A stretch of DNA of 64,000 bases from Eutreptiella sp. 'Long Island Sound 2002' (GCA_964036045.1 OZ038381.1:134632306-134696305); one strand, 5' to 3'. Shown: positions 22,001 to 31,915, numbered from the stretch's first letter. Program-made: numbers and translations. Notes: generated by a model from the sequence alone, not told the origin.

Positions 22001-24111
22001 TCCTTCTTAGGCACGATGAAGGCTGGGCTGGCCCACTCACTGTCGGAGGGTTCGATCCATCCCCGCTCAATGAACTCGGCCAACAACTTCTTCATGGCCT
22101 CGGCCCGATCGCCCTGAAGTTGGTACTCCCGATGACGATAGATCTTGGGGTTCGGCTTCAGCTTGATCTTCGCTGTGCCAAACCTCCCACGATCTGGAGG
22201 GTTCTTGTTGGCGACGCCACTGAATAGCCGCGGATAGGCCTTGATCAGCCTCTCCTTCAGCTCGGCGACCTTCGGGTTCTCCTGGGCCTCTTCAGCCGCT
22301 TGCTTCGGTATCGACACAACCGACCGCACTGCGGTATAGGCCTCTTCTGGGTCCGAATCCGACTTCTCCTCGTCCAATATGCCGTCTTCATCGTCGTGGG
22401 ACGCGATTCCCACCGATAATCTTCGAAAATTTGCGGCCCCGGGCTGGTGCTCGTCGCTACCGGTTCCCACTCTTGGAAAACCCCACGTTGGTGGGTCCGA
22501 CCCAACCAGACCATCGTATTGGTCCGCGATGTGATCCATGACCCTCGCCACGAACTCATCCTTCTCGTACTTGCCGGTGACCAACATCTTGTCATCCCAC
22601 CAATGCGGAGATGTGACCATGGCCCGCCTCTTCTTGGCTGCCACACGGTCGTGCATCCCCACCCGCATGTAGTTGAAGACGTCGTCGATCTCGGCGTGGG
22701 ACAGGATGTCAATGCCATCGATAGGCTGATTCGTCCCCTCCTTCGGCTCAAACATGACCTTCATGGGCACCGCCTCCACCCTACGGATGAATGCTTCATC
22801 ACCCGTGGGCTGGGCTTGCGCCCCATCCACCAGGAAAGCCTTGGTACCCCACGCTTGACCCGGGGAGGGCATTGATACACCCTTGGCGTCGATGAACAAC
22901 TCCTCCTCTGGCCCGAATGACATCTCGTTCAGGGTGATGGAGTCCAGCGTTGACTTGAGATTCTCCAGCGGACATGGGGTGGAACCTATGCCGGTTATGA
23001 CCAGGATCCCCTTCGCCCTATCCGCGATGATCTTCTCCACCGTACGTCTGGTGTTATCCAGGGAGCCATGCCAATACATGGGCCCCCACTCCTTCAAACC
23101 CCAATGCCTATGCCAGGCTGAGTCTCCTCGATGCCAATGCCTCCTACACTTCCGCAAAAGTGGGGCATCCCGGGAAGCGAAGACGTCCGTCTCGGGCGTT
23201 TCGGCTCCGAGCGTCTGGATCATCTGGTCGTACACCTGCGGCGCCATTCCATACTCCGTGAGTTGAACTCCGCGGTCTCCTCTGGAGTTGTCCCCCACAG
23301 CTTGCACCGCTCGGACGATCCGATCCTCTTCCTCAGCGTTCCATTGGGATGATCCGCATGCATAATCTGTGGACAGCCATGTGAGGCATTCATCATCCTC
23401 CCGGACCAGCGTTGCACGATGGGGAAGGGCTCCAATGGCGTTGGCCACCATGAAGTCATACCCCATGATCATATCCCAATCTGTAATGTCAGCCACATAG
23501 AAGTTCCCGGATAGAGTGCTTCTCTTCGCCTGATCAGGGCGGTTCAAGCGCTCATGCTCCCAGAATTCCATACTGATAGTGGCCTCATGGGTGCCACCAC
23601 CCATAATCTCTCCGTTGGCGACCTTCAGGCGGACCGGTCTCCGGCTGGGCTGCAGGAGTTCCTCCTTGAACAACCCTCTCCGGACCAGGCTCACCTGGGC
23701 ACCCGTATCCACTAACACATCCACCACCTTCTCCTCTTGTCCGCACCGTACTCGCACTTTCAAGTGCAACTGCCGCTCGTCACCATGCGGTCTATGGACG
23801 ACTCTCACGGCATGCAACTCTAGCACGTCCGGGTGCATCAGGACTTCAAGGGTATGGTCACGGATGGTGTAGATCTTGGGTTGGTCCTGCCCGTCCACGG
23901 GGCTCTCCGTGGTCGCTCCTTCCTTCTCGCCATGTCCCGTACCCACATGTACTTCCCTTGGCAGGGCGCTCCAGGGGTTGGGAGTGGCGAAACTCAGTGG
24001 TTTTGGCTCTTCCGGAGCCTTCTTCGGCACCCGATGTGCCTTCGCTTTATCTGGGATTCCACTGATTTTCGGAGGAGAGACCTCCGAGGTCCCACTCCCG
24101 TGGGGGCTCCT
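19045..24111 (-). CDS. pol: Pol polyprotein of LTR element 1 (PR-module-RT-RH-IN-chromodomain)
   Basis: Continuous from the TAG that ends gag to the stop at 19045. Positions counted from a GTG at 24030: aspartic protease VDTGAQVSL at about 104-112; an extra module at about 275-380 (ETDVFASRDAPLL to KGILVITGIG); reverse transcriptase about 640-800 with VVDYRGLNEQ and catalytic FVDD at about 780; RNase H with RTDASD at about 947; integrase zinc site (HxxxxH near 1213 and CSDCAVC), catalytic D in AMDVFAM, D in CSDRGSQF, E in NGRAEVAG; chromodomain at about 1577-1630 (LYKVRWKGFTASRDSWEP). The chromodomain would direct integration to marked chromatin. No separate start codon is apparent; expression is most simply by readthrough of the TAG. 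All catalytic residues seen are intact. Confidence 0.92.
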   Translation of the reverse strand, partial: RSPHGSGTSEVSPPKISGIPDKAKAHRVPKKAPEEPKPLSFATPNPWSALPREVHVGTGHGEKEGATTESPVDGQDQPKIYTIRDHTLEVLMHPDVLELHAVRVVHRPHGDERQLHLKVRVRCGQEEKVVDVLVDTGAQVSLVRRGLFKEELLQPSRRPVRLKVANGEIMGGGTHEATISMEFWEHERLNRPDQAKRSTLSGNFYVADITDWDMIMGYDFMVANAIGALPHRATLVREDDECLTWLSTDYACGSSQWNAEEEDRIVRAVQAVGDNSRGDRGVQLTEYGMAPQVYDQMIQTLGAETPETDVFASRDAPLLRKCRRHWHRGDSAWHRHWGLKEWGPMYWHGSLDNTRRTVEKIIADRAKGILVITGIGSTPCPLENLKSTLDSITLNEMSFGPEEELFIDAKGVSMPSPGQAWGTKAFLVDGAQAQPTGDEAFIRRVEAVPMKVMFEPKEGTNQPIDGIDILSHAEIDDVFNYMRVGMHDRVAAKKRRAMVTSPHWWDDKMLVTGKYEKDEFVARVMDHIADQYDGLVGSDPPTWGFPRVGTGSDEHQPGAANFRRLSVGIASHDDEDGILDEEKSDSDPEEAYTAVRSVVSIPKQAAEEAQENPKVAELKERLIKAYPRLFSGVANKNPPDRGRFGTAKIKLKPNPKIYRHREYQLQGDRAEAMKKLLAEFIERGWIEPSDSEWASPAFIVPKKEKGEWRLVVDYRGLNEQTEHDWYSLPLIDSILQKQQKKRIFTVLDLKHGYHQMPLHPDSRPCTAMSTPLGRMQWKVVPMGAKNGNAAFQRMMEDLLGPVRDCADPFVDDIIIGSGTENMTEDELIDAHEKDLRRVLSELNKHNMVCKPTKASLFVKEVEFAGHVVGHGQRGPMPGKLASLHHWEKPQTISELRSFMGFCNYYSGYVWMYAELSGPLHKMLQVGKFDGRKGSKKKLAWTHEAEDAFNRLRERLLGQLGLFLVDPDKGFVLRTDASDYAVGAVLEQVRVDGTHVPVAFWSRILAEGQRRTWTAREKETYAIVCALRKWSGHIGLQPVVVCTDHQSLQSWHKEHVDTPSGPAARRARWQETFAKFDLSVVYVPGKDNTVADCLSRWAYPAGKAWMDISSHGDAEETEEAKRIIEMEKVMEQEGVKCFVAMANRTDLAKFRGARVQAIGEETLEQWMVASVELVRSVLTEDWSDDYAASEHWSKYWNAVSAPSDDEWPEGLTEDGDKLFLKDKLLVPENRVEQLIDHWHNAQLMHPGRDKMQQDLEWRFEFPPGYYATLDRYCSDCAVCRDTKSPNHSTAGNPLYTAIPEAPMRSVAMDVFAMPDVTVDGETYDCVILAVDRHSGYIVAVPGKKSKKKDKKDKHGVGLQAKTVANAMIRHWLTIFDVPAVICSDRGSQFVGTWFKTMCKHMGIRHAKTVAYHSRSNGRAEVAGRQMFEKFRQLHINEPGRNWYNSLWRVLQAYHDLPGPTGLSPHRILFLRDRVSRTLPWMNHGKVARDANAMMAEADDTAAKVCKALQDEHDKRAKYFKQGKVQKYALQDTVWVERHHKDVLSRHRQASWYVPGVIVRKVGQDVYAVRVGDNKILDRDHTQLRPRAPDPSGRPVTFEFTAGDVDSDDEGEDDDFTAEKILADKPDPGTPGGRLYKVRWKGFTASRDSWEPPSSFVPRYTTVWMDYLKKKNISLDVKDVLVHLVAAVAP
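22890..23215 (-). other. Unusual module between protease and RT in element 1
   Basis: The segment reads ETDVFASRDAPLLRKC, then GDSAWHRHW, EWGPMYWHGS, TVEKIIADRAKGILVITG. The order acidic-FA, Trp residues, G-P-aromatic, hydrophobic-x-K-I, and LV-hydrophobic strand resembles the Dam-methylase-like region known from DIRS-type elements, where it normally lies downstream of RNase H. Element 2 has an equivalent block at 35040-35480. Activity cannot be judged. Confidence 0.45.
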
Positions 24112-24114
24112 CTA
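24112..24114 (-). other. In-frame TAG separating gag and pol
   Basis: Codons on both sides of this amber codon are in one frame: GSQV, stop, RSPHGSGTSE. From 27219 to 19045 it is the only stop. Gammaretroviruses and some LTR elements use suppression of such a codon to set the Gag:Pol ratio. Confidence 0.75.
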
Positions 24115-27100
24115 GACTTGACTTCCCGCAGCCCCTTCCGGCTGCGATCCGCCATGACTTTGTCCACCACGCTGCTGGGCCTTGAGTTCCTCCAACGTCC
24201 TCAACATGTCCTCAGCAACTTCCTCGATCGACCTTACTCGTCGGTCTTGGCCAGGTCCACCACCATAGCCTCTTCCTCCGCCTTTTCCTTGGCCTTTGCC
24301 TTGGCCTTTTCCCCCGTCTCCGCCCTTCGCCTTCCAATCGGAAATCCGCTGCTCCTTGGGCTTCTTCTCGGGGTGGGCTGCGAAGTAGGCCTTCTTGTCC
24401 GCCTCATACACCTTGCACTGACGGTGGTCGTGTGCATGGTTGTTTCCCTTGCCATAACAGACCCAGCACCCGTCGTGCTGAGATCTGTACTCCCGGAACG
24501 AGAGCGGTGGGTTCCCGATCCTCCTTGGTCCTTCTCTGTTCTTCCTGGGTCCCACCTGGCTCCATCTGGACCGATCCTGCCCATGGTTCTTCACGTTGTG
24601 CGCCACGGGGTCGAAGAAATGGGCCTCCTCGTGATCCTCCCGGGACCAGTGGTCTTGGCCACTTCCACTACCATCCTCCGCAGAGTTGGCCGTGTCCTCC
24701 TGGATCTCCCGATGGTGGCGGTCTTCTCGGTGGCCTCGTTGTCCATGACCATGTCGATCCTGCACGTGGGCCTCGTTCTTCGCATTGAGCTTCAACTCCA
24801 CCGTGATGTACTTCACGATCTCGTCCAGGCTCATGCGGGCGAAGATGACCTGCATCCTCAGCGGCTCCCCGCGCCTCCACTCCACGTTGTTGAGGCGCAG
24901 CAACCTTTGCCCCATGGAGTTTCCAAATACCTCCACGTACACGGCGTTTCTCAGGCCCAACATCCGGTTGGGCTCGCCCAGATTCCTCCTGAAGAACTCC
25001 ATGATACCCGCATGGGTATCCTCCGCCGCCATGATCCTCACCGCCACCCGCTTCTTGGCGCGCTTCTTCTCCTCGTCCTCCACTCTCCTCTTCCAGTTGC
25101 CGGGGAGGACGTCCTTCAGCAAGTGGCGGATCTCACTGGCCTCGTTCCAGTCTTCCACCAGCTTGAGGCATCTGCGGTACTTCCGCAGATACCGGTTCCA
25201 CTCCCGGACCCGCAACTCACCGCGGTCGAGCGGCAGTGGGATGGACCACAGGTCCTCCAGCTTCTGATTCGGAGCGTCCACCCGCTCCTCATCCTCCAGC
25301 CACTGGAGGCAGGCCTGCTCCGTACGGATCAATCCTTCCCGGATCTGATCCCGCAGCTCCTCCTTGAGGTCCTGCGCCAGCCGGTGTGGGAATGTCCGGC
25401 AAACCCACTTGTCCCGCGGCGCTCCCCGCATCTCGCCGACGACCTCCTCGGCGAAGTCCTCCCAGTCCAGGATGAAGTCATCCAGGTTGGACGGGTTCCC
25501 GTCGTAATAGGGGATTTTGATTCCCCTTAGGTCGTCGATCCTGATGGCGTCTCCGACGTCTCCAGCCACCACTCCACCGAGACGGATACCACCTGTGGCC
25601 GGGGGGTGTGAGTACACTCCCCGTACATCCCTCTCCTCCAGGGAGTGCGGTCCAGTTGGGCCTGAACCCATGGGGTTTGGAATGCGGGAAGGATTTGCTC
25701 CATCGGCCGTCCATATCCCCGTATTGGGGTCCTTCGCCCACAGGTTTCCGCCTGGATGACCTCGACCATGTCCGTCGGCGCTTCCCATGGTTCGCCCCTG
25801 CATGGTCTGGTTCTCGATCTTCTCTTCCGCATAAACTACCATATTCGTCGTGATCGGTACATCCTGGGCGGCATGGGACATCTGTACCGTCAGGCTCCTC
25901 GGGTCCGTGGTTACGTGCCCTTCCCGCATGGACCCAGCCGGTGCCGTGTATTCCCCGAGCATTGTGGATTCGCTGAACATGGGAACAAACGGCAGCGCAC
26001 CCGGGTCAACACGCGGAGGCGCGTATGGTGCCTCTGCAGGGCTTCCCATGGGTTTCTCCATGGCGCTCCTGAGGGTCTTAACCCGCTCAACCAGCTCTAC
26101 GGCGGCCGGCCTTGCCGGGAGCTCCGGACCCGAGGCGAGGGGCTGTCGCTCCTCTAGCCTTTTCAGGCGTCCCGACATGTCCTCCACTAAGTGGACAAGG
26201 CTGTCCACCACTTGCTGCTGCTTCTGCAGGGCCAGCTCCAGATTCTCCCGGTACCGGGCCTGATCCGCTCGCAGCTCCTCCATGTGGTTCTCCGCGGCCG
26301 ACTGGTCGTCCAGGATCCCCGCGACGTCCTCCTCTAGACCATCCTTGGCGTTGTCTAGGCGGTCAAGACGATGCACGATGGCGTCCATCCCCATCTTCGG
26401 GTACTTGCCCATGAGGAAGGACACGTGCTCGCAGTGGCACGCAGCGTGCTTTCCGCCGGATTCAGCACATCCCGCGGTTCCCGGCACCTCAGACTCATTG
26501 CCCATGGGCGTATCGCCTGTGGCGTCCGTCTCTGGTCCCGTGTGCCGGGGCACAGGTGCCGTCCGGGCCCTGGCCGGCCTCTCCAAGCCCTCGGCGTCGT
26601 GCTTCAGGGCGGGCTCGGGGGCCGTATGCGCCCTGGCGACCGGCGCGGACATCTCCGGCTCCGAAGGTGGCTCGTAGGCTGTCCGATAGCACTCGGAGTG
26701 CCCCTCGGATTCCCACAGCCTGACCGGGCTGGGGTCCGTGTCCATAGCCCCGGCGTCCCTTGCCGCGGACTTGGGTGACCCGCGCTTCCGGTAGCGCCGG
26801 GCCCGTCCTCCACTGCTGCCTGAATGGCAAGCCTCATTTGAGTCCTCCGCGGCGGAGCGGAGGTTGCATGCCTTTCGGCAGCGACGCTCACACATGGAGA
26901 CCAGGTCCTCCATGTCACGTCCTCCTCTTCCCGAATGTCGTACTTCTCTTCGGGCTTCAACTTCCGGAGTTCGCCATGCTCTTGAACGTCTCGGTTCTTC
27001 TATGGCTCCAATCTCCGGCGTGGTCTCCACCGAGTCCACAATACGCACCCGGGGCGTACTTGGGCAGGGCTCATAAGGGCCCAAGTCCCCGGGTCGGCGG

Positions 27101-27219
27101 TTGGTAGGGGCAGCAGGTAAGCCTCTGCTACCATTAAGAAGGTCCCTACCAGGACCGGCCCCCGCTGTGCCCCTTCCGCCTGTCACCCCTGCTGACTTGC
27201 TCCGGATCAACGATTGCAT
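24112..27219 (-). CDS. gag: Gag protein of LTR element 1
   Basis: Maximal frame of 1,035 codons starting at an ATG (27219) that lies inside the 5' LTR and reads through the PBS; an in-frame ATG at 26913 (MEDLVSMCERR) is a plausible alternative. The N-terminal third is low complexity. Residues about 270-355 form a coiled coil (MDAIVHRLDRLDN to RLKRLEERQ). About 568-760 is the capsid-like core (IPYYDGNPSNLDDFILDWEDF and following helices). A zinc knuckle CWVC...H...C at about 915-933 has a longer loop than the standard CX2CX4HX4C (CX2CX8HX4C). A Gly/Lys/Gln-rich tail follows, fitting nucleic-acid binding. It would form the particle that packages element RNA. Confidence 0.85.
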   Translation of the reverse strand: MQSLIRSKSAGVTGGRGTAGAGPGRDLLNGSRGLPAAPTNRRPGDLGPYEPCPSTPRVRIVDSVETTPEIGAIEEPRRSRAWRTPEVEARREVRHSGRGGRDMEDLVSMCERRCRKACNLRSAAEDSNEACHSGSSGGRARRYRKRGSPKSAARDAGAMDTDPSPVRLWESEGHSECYRTAYEPPSEPEMSAPVARAHTAPEPALKHDAEGLERPARARTAPVPRHTGPETDATGDTPMGNESEVPGTAGCAESGGKHAACHCEHVSFLMGKYPKMGMDAIVHRLDRLDNAKDGLEEDVAGILDDQSAAENHMEELRADQARYRENLELALQKQQQVVDSLVHLVEDMSGRLKRLEERQPLASGPELPARPAAVELVERVKTLRSAMEKPMGSPAEAPYAPPRVDPGALPFVPMFSESTMLGEYTAPAGSMREGHVTTDPRSLTVQMSHAAQDVPITTNMVVYAEEKIENQTMQGRTMGSADGHGRGHPGGNLWAKDPNTGIWTADGANPSRIPNPMGSGPTGPHSLEERDVRGVYSHPPATGGIRLGGVVAGDVGDAIRIDDLRGIKIPYYDGNPSNLDDFILDWEDFAEEVVGEMRGAPRDKWVCRTFPHRLAQDLKEELRDQIREGLIRTEQACLQWLEDEERVDAPNQKLEDLWSIPLPLDRGELRVREWNRYLRKYRRCLKLVEDWNEASEIRHLLKDVLPGNWKRRVEDEEKKRAKKRVAVRIMAAEDTHAGIMEFFRRNLGEPNRMLGLRNAVYVEVFGNSMGQRLLRLNNVEWRRGEPLRMQVIFARMSLDEIVKYITVELKLNAKNEAHVQDRHGHGQRGHREDRHHREIQEDTANSAEDGSGSGQDHWSREDHEEAHFFDPVAHNVKNHGQDRSRWSQVGPRKNREGPRRIGNPPLSFREYRSQHDGCWVCYGKGNNHAHDHRQCKVYEADKKAYFAAHPEKKPKEQRISDWKAKGGDGGKGQGKGQGKGGGRGYGGGPGQDRRVRSIEEVAEDMLRTLEELKAQQRGGQSHGGSQPEGAAGSQV
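27121..27133 (-). promoter_or_regulatory. Primer binding site, initiator-Met tRNA type
   Basis: Element strand TGGTAGCAGAGGC, three bases after the 5' LTR. TGGTAGCAGAGG is complementary to the 3' end of many eukaryotic initiator methionine tRNAs and would prime minus-strand synthesis. Element 2 uses the same sequence. Confidence 0.85.
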
Positions 27220-29497
27220 TTGTCAAAATCCTCAAAATCCAGGGTCCAAATCCAAAAATATAGAAAATGTAATCCTCCTTCAACCCTGAACAGCAACCAG
27301 ATCCCACAAGTATAGCAATAACCCAATTCACAATCCAAATCAGGCTGCGGGCTTCCGTTCAGCACATCGATGGTCTCACGATGGCGGGCATGTACAAGAA
27401 TTGCACCAAGGAAGAAAGCCCTGAAATTGGCGTATGAACACAAATAAGGCAAAGTTGGGGAAAGAGGTAAACATACACATTCACAGCCATAAACCCCTCA
27501 TTCCCTGGACTCAAGACCTTCCCTTGACTCACCAACATATTGCCCTGAACCAGGTCAAATGAGATGGCTGAATGCCATGTGTCACAAGTCACTACACACA
27601 CCCCGAAAATGTGTTCACTCCCAAGCCTCTAAATCCTAGCCCAATAGGGGAGGTGGCGTGTCATGGCCTAGAGTGGCACTCAGGACCATGCCCTACCCTG
27701 ACATAGCCTTGGTTGGACTTGGAGTCGAATGGGCTTGGAGAACTGCACCATGAAGATGACCTCACAACATGGCAAAATCAGGCAAATCACACCATTATGC
27801 CCAAAAATCAATTATATACTCAAAAATGCATATGGCAAATGTTCATATGCTCCATGCATGTGTCAAACCGGAAAGTAATATACAAGGGTGATATAGACCA
27901 AAGGACCATGCCCAAGAATATCCCATCATTGGCTCCGAAACTCCTCCTGTTATGTACATGGTATGCTTCACAAGTCAGCTCATGAGTTTGAGACCTAATT
28001 TTGTGAGGCCTCGTGTGCCAAGCCAAAGTGACCACATGATCCGGCATATGGTGAGGTACAACACCGAAGCATATGCCAACATATAAGCAACATACCATAG
28101 TTCACGGATCTCTAGGCACTTTGCTGTTAGCCGACCAGTTGAGCACATAAAACACAAAAATGAGCATAAATTGAGGTCAAAAACATGAAAATATGTCCAA
28201 ATACAAAGTTGTCATGATACTATATCTCTATGCTCGCCCATGATATCCGCTCATGGTTCAATACACAAATGATTGGAACCATTTGCGAACAATTCCCCCA
28301 CTTGGATCCCCAATCGGGCGCATGGAGATACCTTCGCCACCCATATCTACATGTCCCATGAAAATGGGAGTGCACTCATGGATCTCTTTCCCAAACATAC
28401 CATGAGCAATATATATGCGGTAGACTTAGTCTAGCGCTTTGAATTCCACAATTGGGACATGGGCAAAACCCTTGTCACGTATGGCTCCCCATCTCTTCGG
28501 CCACACGAAGATATATAACATGGTCGTGAGCATATCAAGACATATACCATGCATATAAAACATACCCTCAAAAGTGGCTCCCACCATGATATGCCATGCC
28601 CCTCCATGGGCATAACTTCACGTTAAAAATACGTAGGAACCCAAGGAAAGTATCTATGCAACCCCAACACTCATGCGGTACACTCGAAAGTCGCATTAAA
28701 ATATTCGGTTGCACGGTCCAACAGTTATATATCACTTCATATCCCCTTGACCATTATTCCTTGCTACACCAGGCATGTGTACACACCAAAGGCGTTTGAT
28801 GCTCCCTAAATTAACTTGAGACCAAGGCGCTTGCAACGCAACTTTCCTTATTCTCTTTCCTCACACTCGCTCGTAGATATGGTCCTTCAAAGTGGTCCCA
28901 CGATTCGCTTTTGTTTCCCTTATATCTCCAAGTCAAATGGGTGGCAAGTATAAGGGAAACCTGATTCGGGCATAGGGAAACGAGTATGACCACTCGAAGA
29001 AGTCCAAATCAAGTGCGGCGATGTCGAAGTCGAAAATCTGATTTCGATATCGCGAAAAATTCAGATTAAAATTTCGAGTGCTTATTTAGAAAGTTGCGGA
29101 AGCAACGAACCCTTTGCTGATGAAATCTGACCCTTCAACGGAGTATCCGCCAAAATATCTGGAAATAACAGTTAACCAATCGGTTAACGCAAAATCGCGA
29201 GCCAACTGACGGTCGCCGATACATTGACCATCAGAACGAAAGGCTGAAAAATTACGGAAACATCATGATAATAAAACCCTGTTGATTCCTGATATTCTGG
29301 TATATAAATCTCAGCTGGCGGCGCCTCAGTACTGAATATGGCCGCTCGTAGCCGGAATGGCCAAACCTATCACACCATCACATCGGGTTAGTTCAGGTGG
29401 ACGGGAGAGTATGATATCAGCCAATGGCGGCTTGCCGGCACATAGATACAGACCCCAAGTGACCCCAAGATGGCCACGGGGGTCCGAACCGGCTTCA
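27137..29497 (-). repeat. 5' LTR of element 1 (2,361 bp)
   Basis: Partner of 16288-18648. It would carry the promoter of the element. It preserves the nested inverted repeats (28891-28994) and a mutated copy of the 11-bp palindrome. Confidence 0.92.
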
Positions 29498-31124
29498 AGG
29501 CTGACCACCACGGCGGACCATGCACAACACACCACTCGACCAAGGAGGCGGATCACATACCAGAACAGCACGCCAGACCATCAGGCGGGCCAAGCAGCAA
29601 CACAGCACACCCCACGATGAGGGGGGCCACACACCAACACAGTGCGCCGTAGCATGAGGGGGACCACACAGCAACACAGCACGCCCAACAAAGAGGCGGG
29701 CCAAGCACCAATAAAGCACGCACCACCATGACGGGTGCCATGCACCAACACAACACGCCCGATGATGAGGGGGGCAATGCACCAACACAGCACGCCAAAC
29801 CGTGAGGGAGGCCAAGCACCAACACAGCACGCCCCATCATGGGGCGGGCCAGGCACCAACAGAGCGGGCCCGACCATGTCAAGCGGGGCGCGCACCACCA
29901 CAGCACGCCTCACCATGAGGGGGGCCACGCACGCACACAGCACACCCCACCATGAGGGGGGCCACGCACCAACACAGCACCCCCCACCATGAGGGGGGCC
30001 GCGCACCAACACAGCACGCCCAGTAATGAGGGGCGCCACGCACCAACACAACACGCCAGACTATGAGGCAGGCCACGCACCAACAGAGCACGCCGGAACA
30101 ATGAGGCGGGCCGCGCACCACAACAGCACACCCCACCATGAGAGGGGCCACGCACCAACAAAACACGCCCGACCATGAGGCGGGCCACGCACCAACACAG
30201 GACGCCCCACCGTGAGGGCAGCCAGCAACCAACACAGCACACCTCACCATGAGGGGGGCCACGCACCAACACAACACGCCAGACCATGAGGGCGGCCACG
30301 CACCAGCCCAGCACGCCCCACCGTGATTTTTGGGCCAGGACCAACACTGCACGTCCCAGCGTGAGGCGGGCCACGCACCAACACAGCACGCCCAACCATG
30401 AGGGCAGCCACGCACCAACACGGCACGCCCAACCGTTAGGGGTGCCACGCACCAACACAGCACATCCCACTATGAGGCGGGCCAGGCAAAACAAGGCACG
30501 CCGGACCATGAGGCCGGCCGCGCACCACCACACCACACCCCACCATGAAGGGGGCTATGCACCACCACAGCACGCCCCACCATGTTGGGGGGCACGCACC
30601 AACACAGCACTCCCGACCATGAGGCGGGCCGCGCACCAACACAGCACGCCCCACCATGAGGTGGGCCACGCCTCCACCATGAGGGCAACCACGCACCAAC
30701 ACAGCACGCCCGCCCATGAGCCGGGCCACGCACAAGTACAGCAGGTCCGTCCATAGGGACAGACCTGGCAACATCACCGCCCCGGCCCAACGCAACCAGA
30801 AAAAGCCAAAACTGACCGCAAACAGCAACTGTGGCCCAACACACCCGAAGGCAGGACAAGCTGACCATTAGGCGGTGAAGACGACGGCAAACCAACAGAA
30901 CCAGCCAACCATAGGCCTGGCAAAAACTTTACAACCTCACACCCAAACACGCCAAAAATGGGCGCGCCACAACAAAACACACCTGATGGGAGACAAACAG
31001 CGTAGGGGACGGCCTATAACAACCCAACACGGCCGGCTGGACCCATGTCAGCCACAGCGCAACCCCACACAAGCGGACCAGTTGCAGCCACGACAACGGA
31101 GAACCAACGCAAGGCGCCAGGCAC
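29498..31124. repeat. 37-bp minisatellite and CA-rich flank
   Basis: From about 29560 to 30745 a unit like CCATGAGGGGGGCCACGCACC followed by AACACAGCACGCCC recurs about 30 times with a period of 36-38 bases. Since 37 is not a multiple of three, the frame rotates and the translation cycles through three peptides (such as GVLCWCVAPLM, GRAVLVRGPPHG and GACCVGAWPPSW on the minus strand); these long frames are artefacts. The last 380 bases are non-repetitive CA-rich sequence leading to element 2. Confidence 0.85.
31120..31124 (+). repeat. Target site duplication of element 2, left
   Basis: GGCAC, repeated at 44658-44662 directly after the 3' LTR. Five bases is normal for Ty3/gypsy integrases. Confidence 0.75.
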
Positions 31125-31915
31125 AGTAAGAAAAAGTGCTTTTCCAATGCTTCAGGGTATACTTGAGTTGTATTAGAGGTGCTCTAAGCACTCAGGCATT
31201 TTTATCTTAGTATTGGCCCAACCAAAATGGGTGATAACACATTTTGACCTATGGAACCAAACAGTAAATCAGGATGTTGTGTTGACCCCTTTATGCCCAA
31301 GCTATAGGCATTAAAACATCTTTTCCTGGGTTGCTGAGGCACTGATATACTGAGGGCAGAGCCTATGAACTTCTCTATGTTTTCTCATGAATTCTTAGCT
31401 ATCCTAGTGGTATGCACCCTAGGGGGCTGGGGCACCTCTTTTTGAGAGGTCCTGGGTTCAATACCAGTCAGCGTGGCTAAGTAGGAATATCCCATTTGAC
31501 ATGGCAGTGACCTCAGCGCCACAAGCCATGCCACCTCAGCACCTATGGGACCCAAAAACAAAGAGTGCACATCCCAAGATGGCACTGTGGATGAGAGTGA
31601 GCCCTTGGGGCAGTTTTCCAATCAGTTTTTCTCAAACTTGTAAAATATTTCATCCTCAGTTGCAATGTAAGCTAATTGCTGTGGTCTACTGTTGATAGTT
31701 GTCTTTATCTAACTCTTTGTGACTGCAGCCCTTCATGCTTTGATCCTGATCTTCTTCTACTGGCTTATCTCTGGCTTGGGTTATCCTGGATTGGTCGTAT
31801 TTCAACAATAAAACACTTTCCTCATCAAAAACAAGCAGCAGGAACCCTACACCAGCAGCAAGCAGCAGGAGAGGCACAACAAACACACAGTGCTGAAATC
31901 ACTATAAAACCTTCT
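31125..31915 (+). repeat. 5' LTR of element 2 (791 bp)
   Basis: Pairs with 43866-44657. Termini are AG...CT (AGTAAGAAAAAG to AAAACCTTCT) instead of TG...CA, fixed by the GGCAC duplication outside and the PPT and PBS inside. Contains AATAAA at 31807-31812 and a tRNA-like region at 31394-31481. Confidence 0.88.
31394..31481 (+). promoter_or_regulatory. tRNA-like sequence in LTR 2 (left copy)
   Basis: Counterpart of 44135-44223, slightly decayed: the T-arm lost one base (CCAG for CCCAG) and the closing stem has GGCTAAG for AGCTAAG. Confidence 0.5.

Larger units (their letters stand above)
16288..29497 (-). mobile_element. LTR retrotransposon 1, Ty3/gypsy chromovirus type, nearly complete
   Basis: A 13,210-bp element on the minus strand: 5' LTR (27137-29497), initiator-Met-type PBS, gag, protease, extra module, RT, RNase H, integrase with chromodomain, polypurine tract, 3' LTR (16288-18648). 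Domain order with integrase after RNase H places it in Ty3/gypsy; the C-terminal chromodomain marks a chromovirus. The LTRs are equal in length with roughly 50 differences (about 2%), so insertion is fairly recent. All catalytic motifs seen are intact; the only in-frame stop is one TAG between gag and pol. No clean target duplication: the plus-strand 4-mer AGGC occurs next to or near both ends (16281 and 29498) but not at equivalent positions. Confidence 0.92.

Noticed and set aside
23833-25530. 565-codon plus-strand frame across the gag/pol junction
   Set aside because: Antisense shadow of gag and pol of element 1, which have clear domain motifs on the minus strand.
16281-29501. AGGC as a clean target duplication of element 1
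   Set aside because: The left AGGC is three bases away from the LTR end while the right one is adjacent; four bases can match by chance.
29495-30895. Several overlapping 110-210-codon frames with repeated CVAPLM / VRGPPHG peptides
   Set aside because: Products of the 37-bp minisatellite read in rotating frames.
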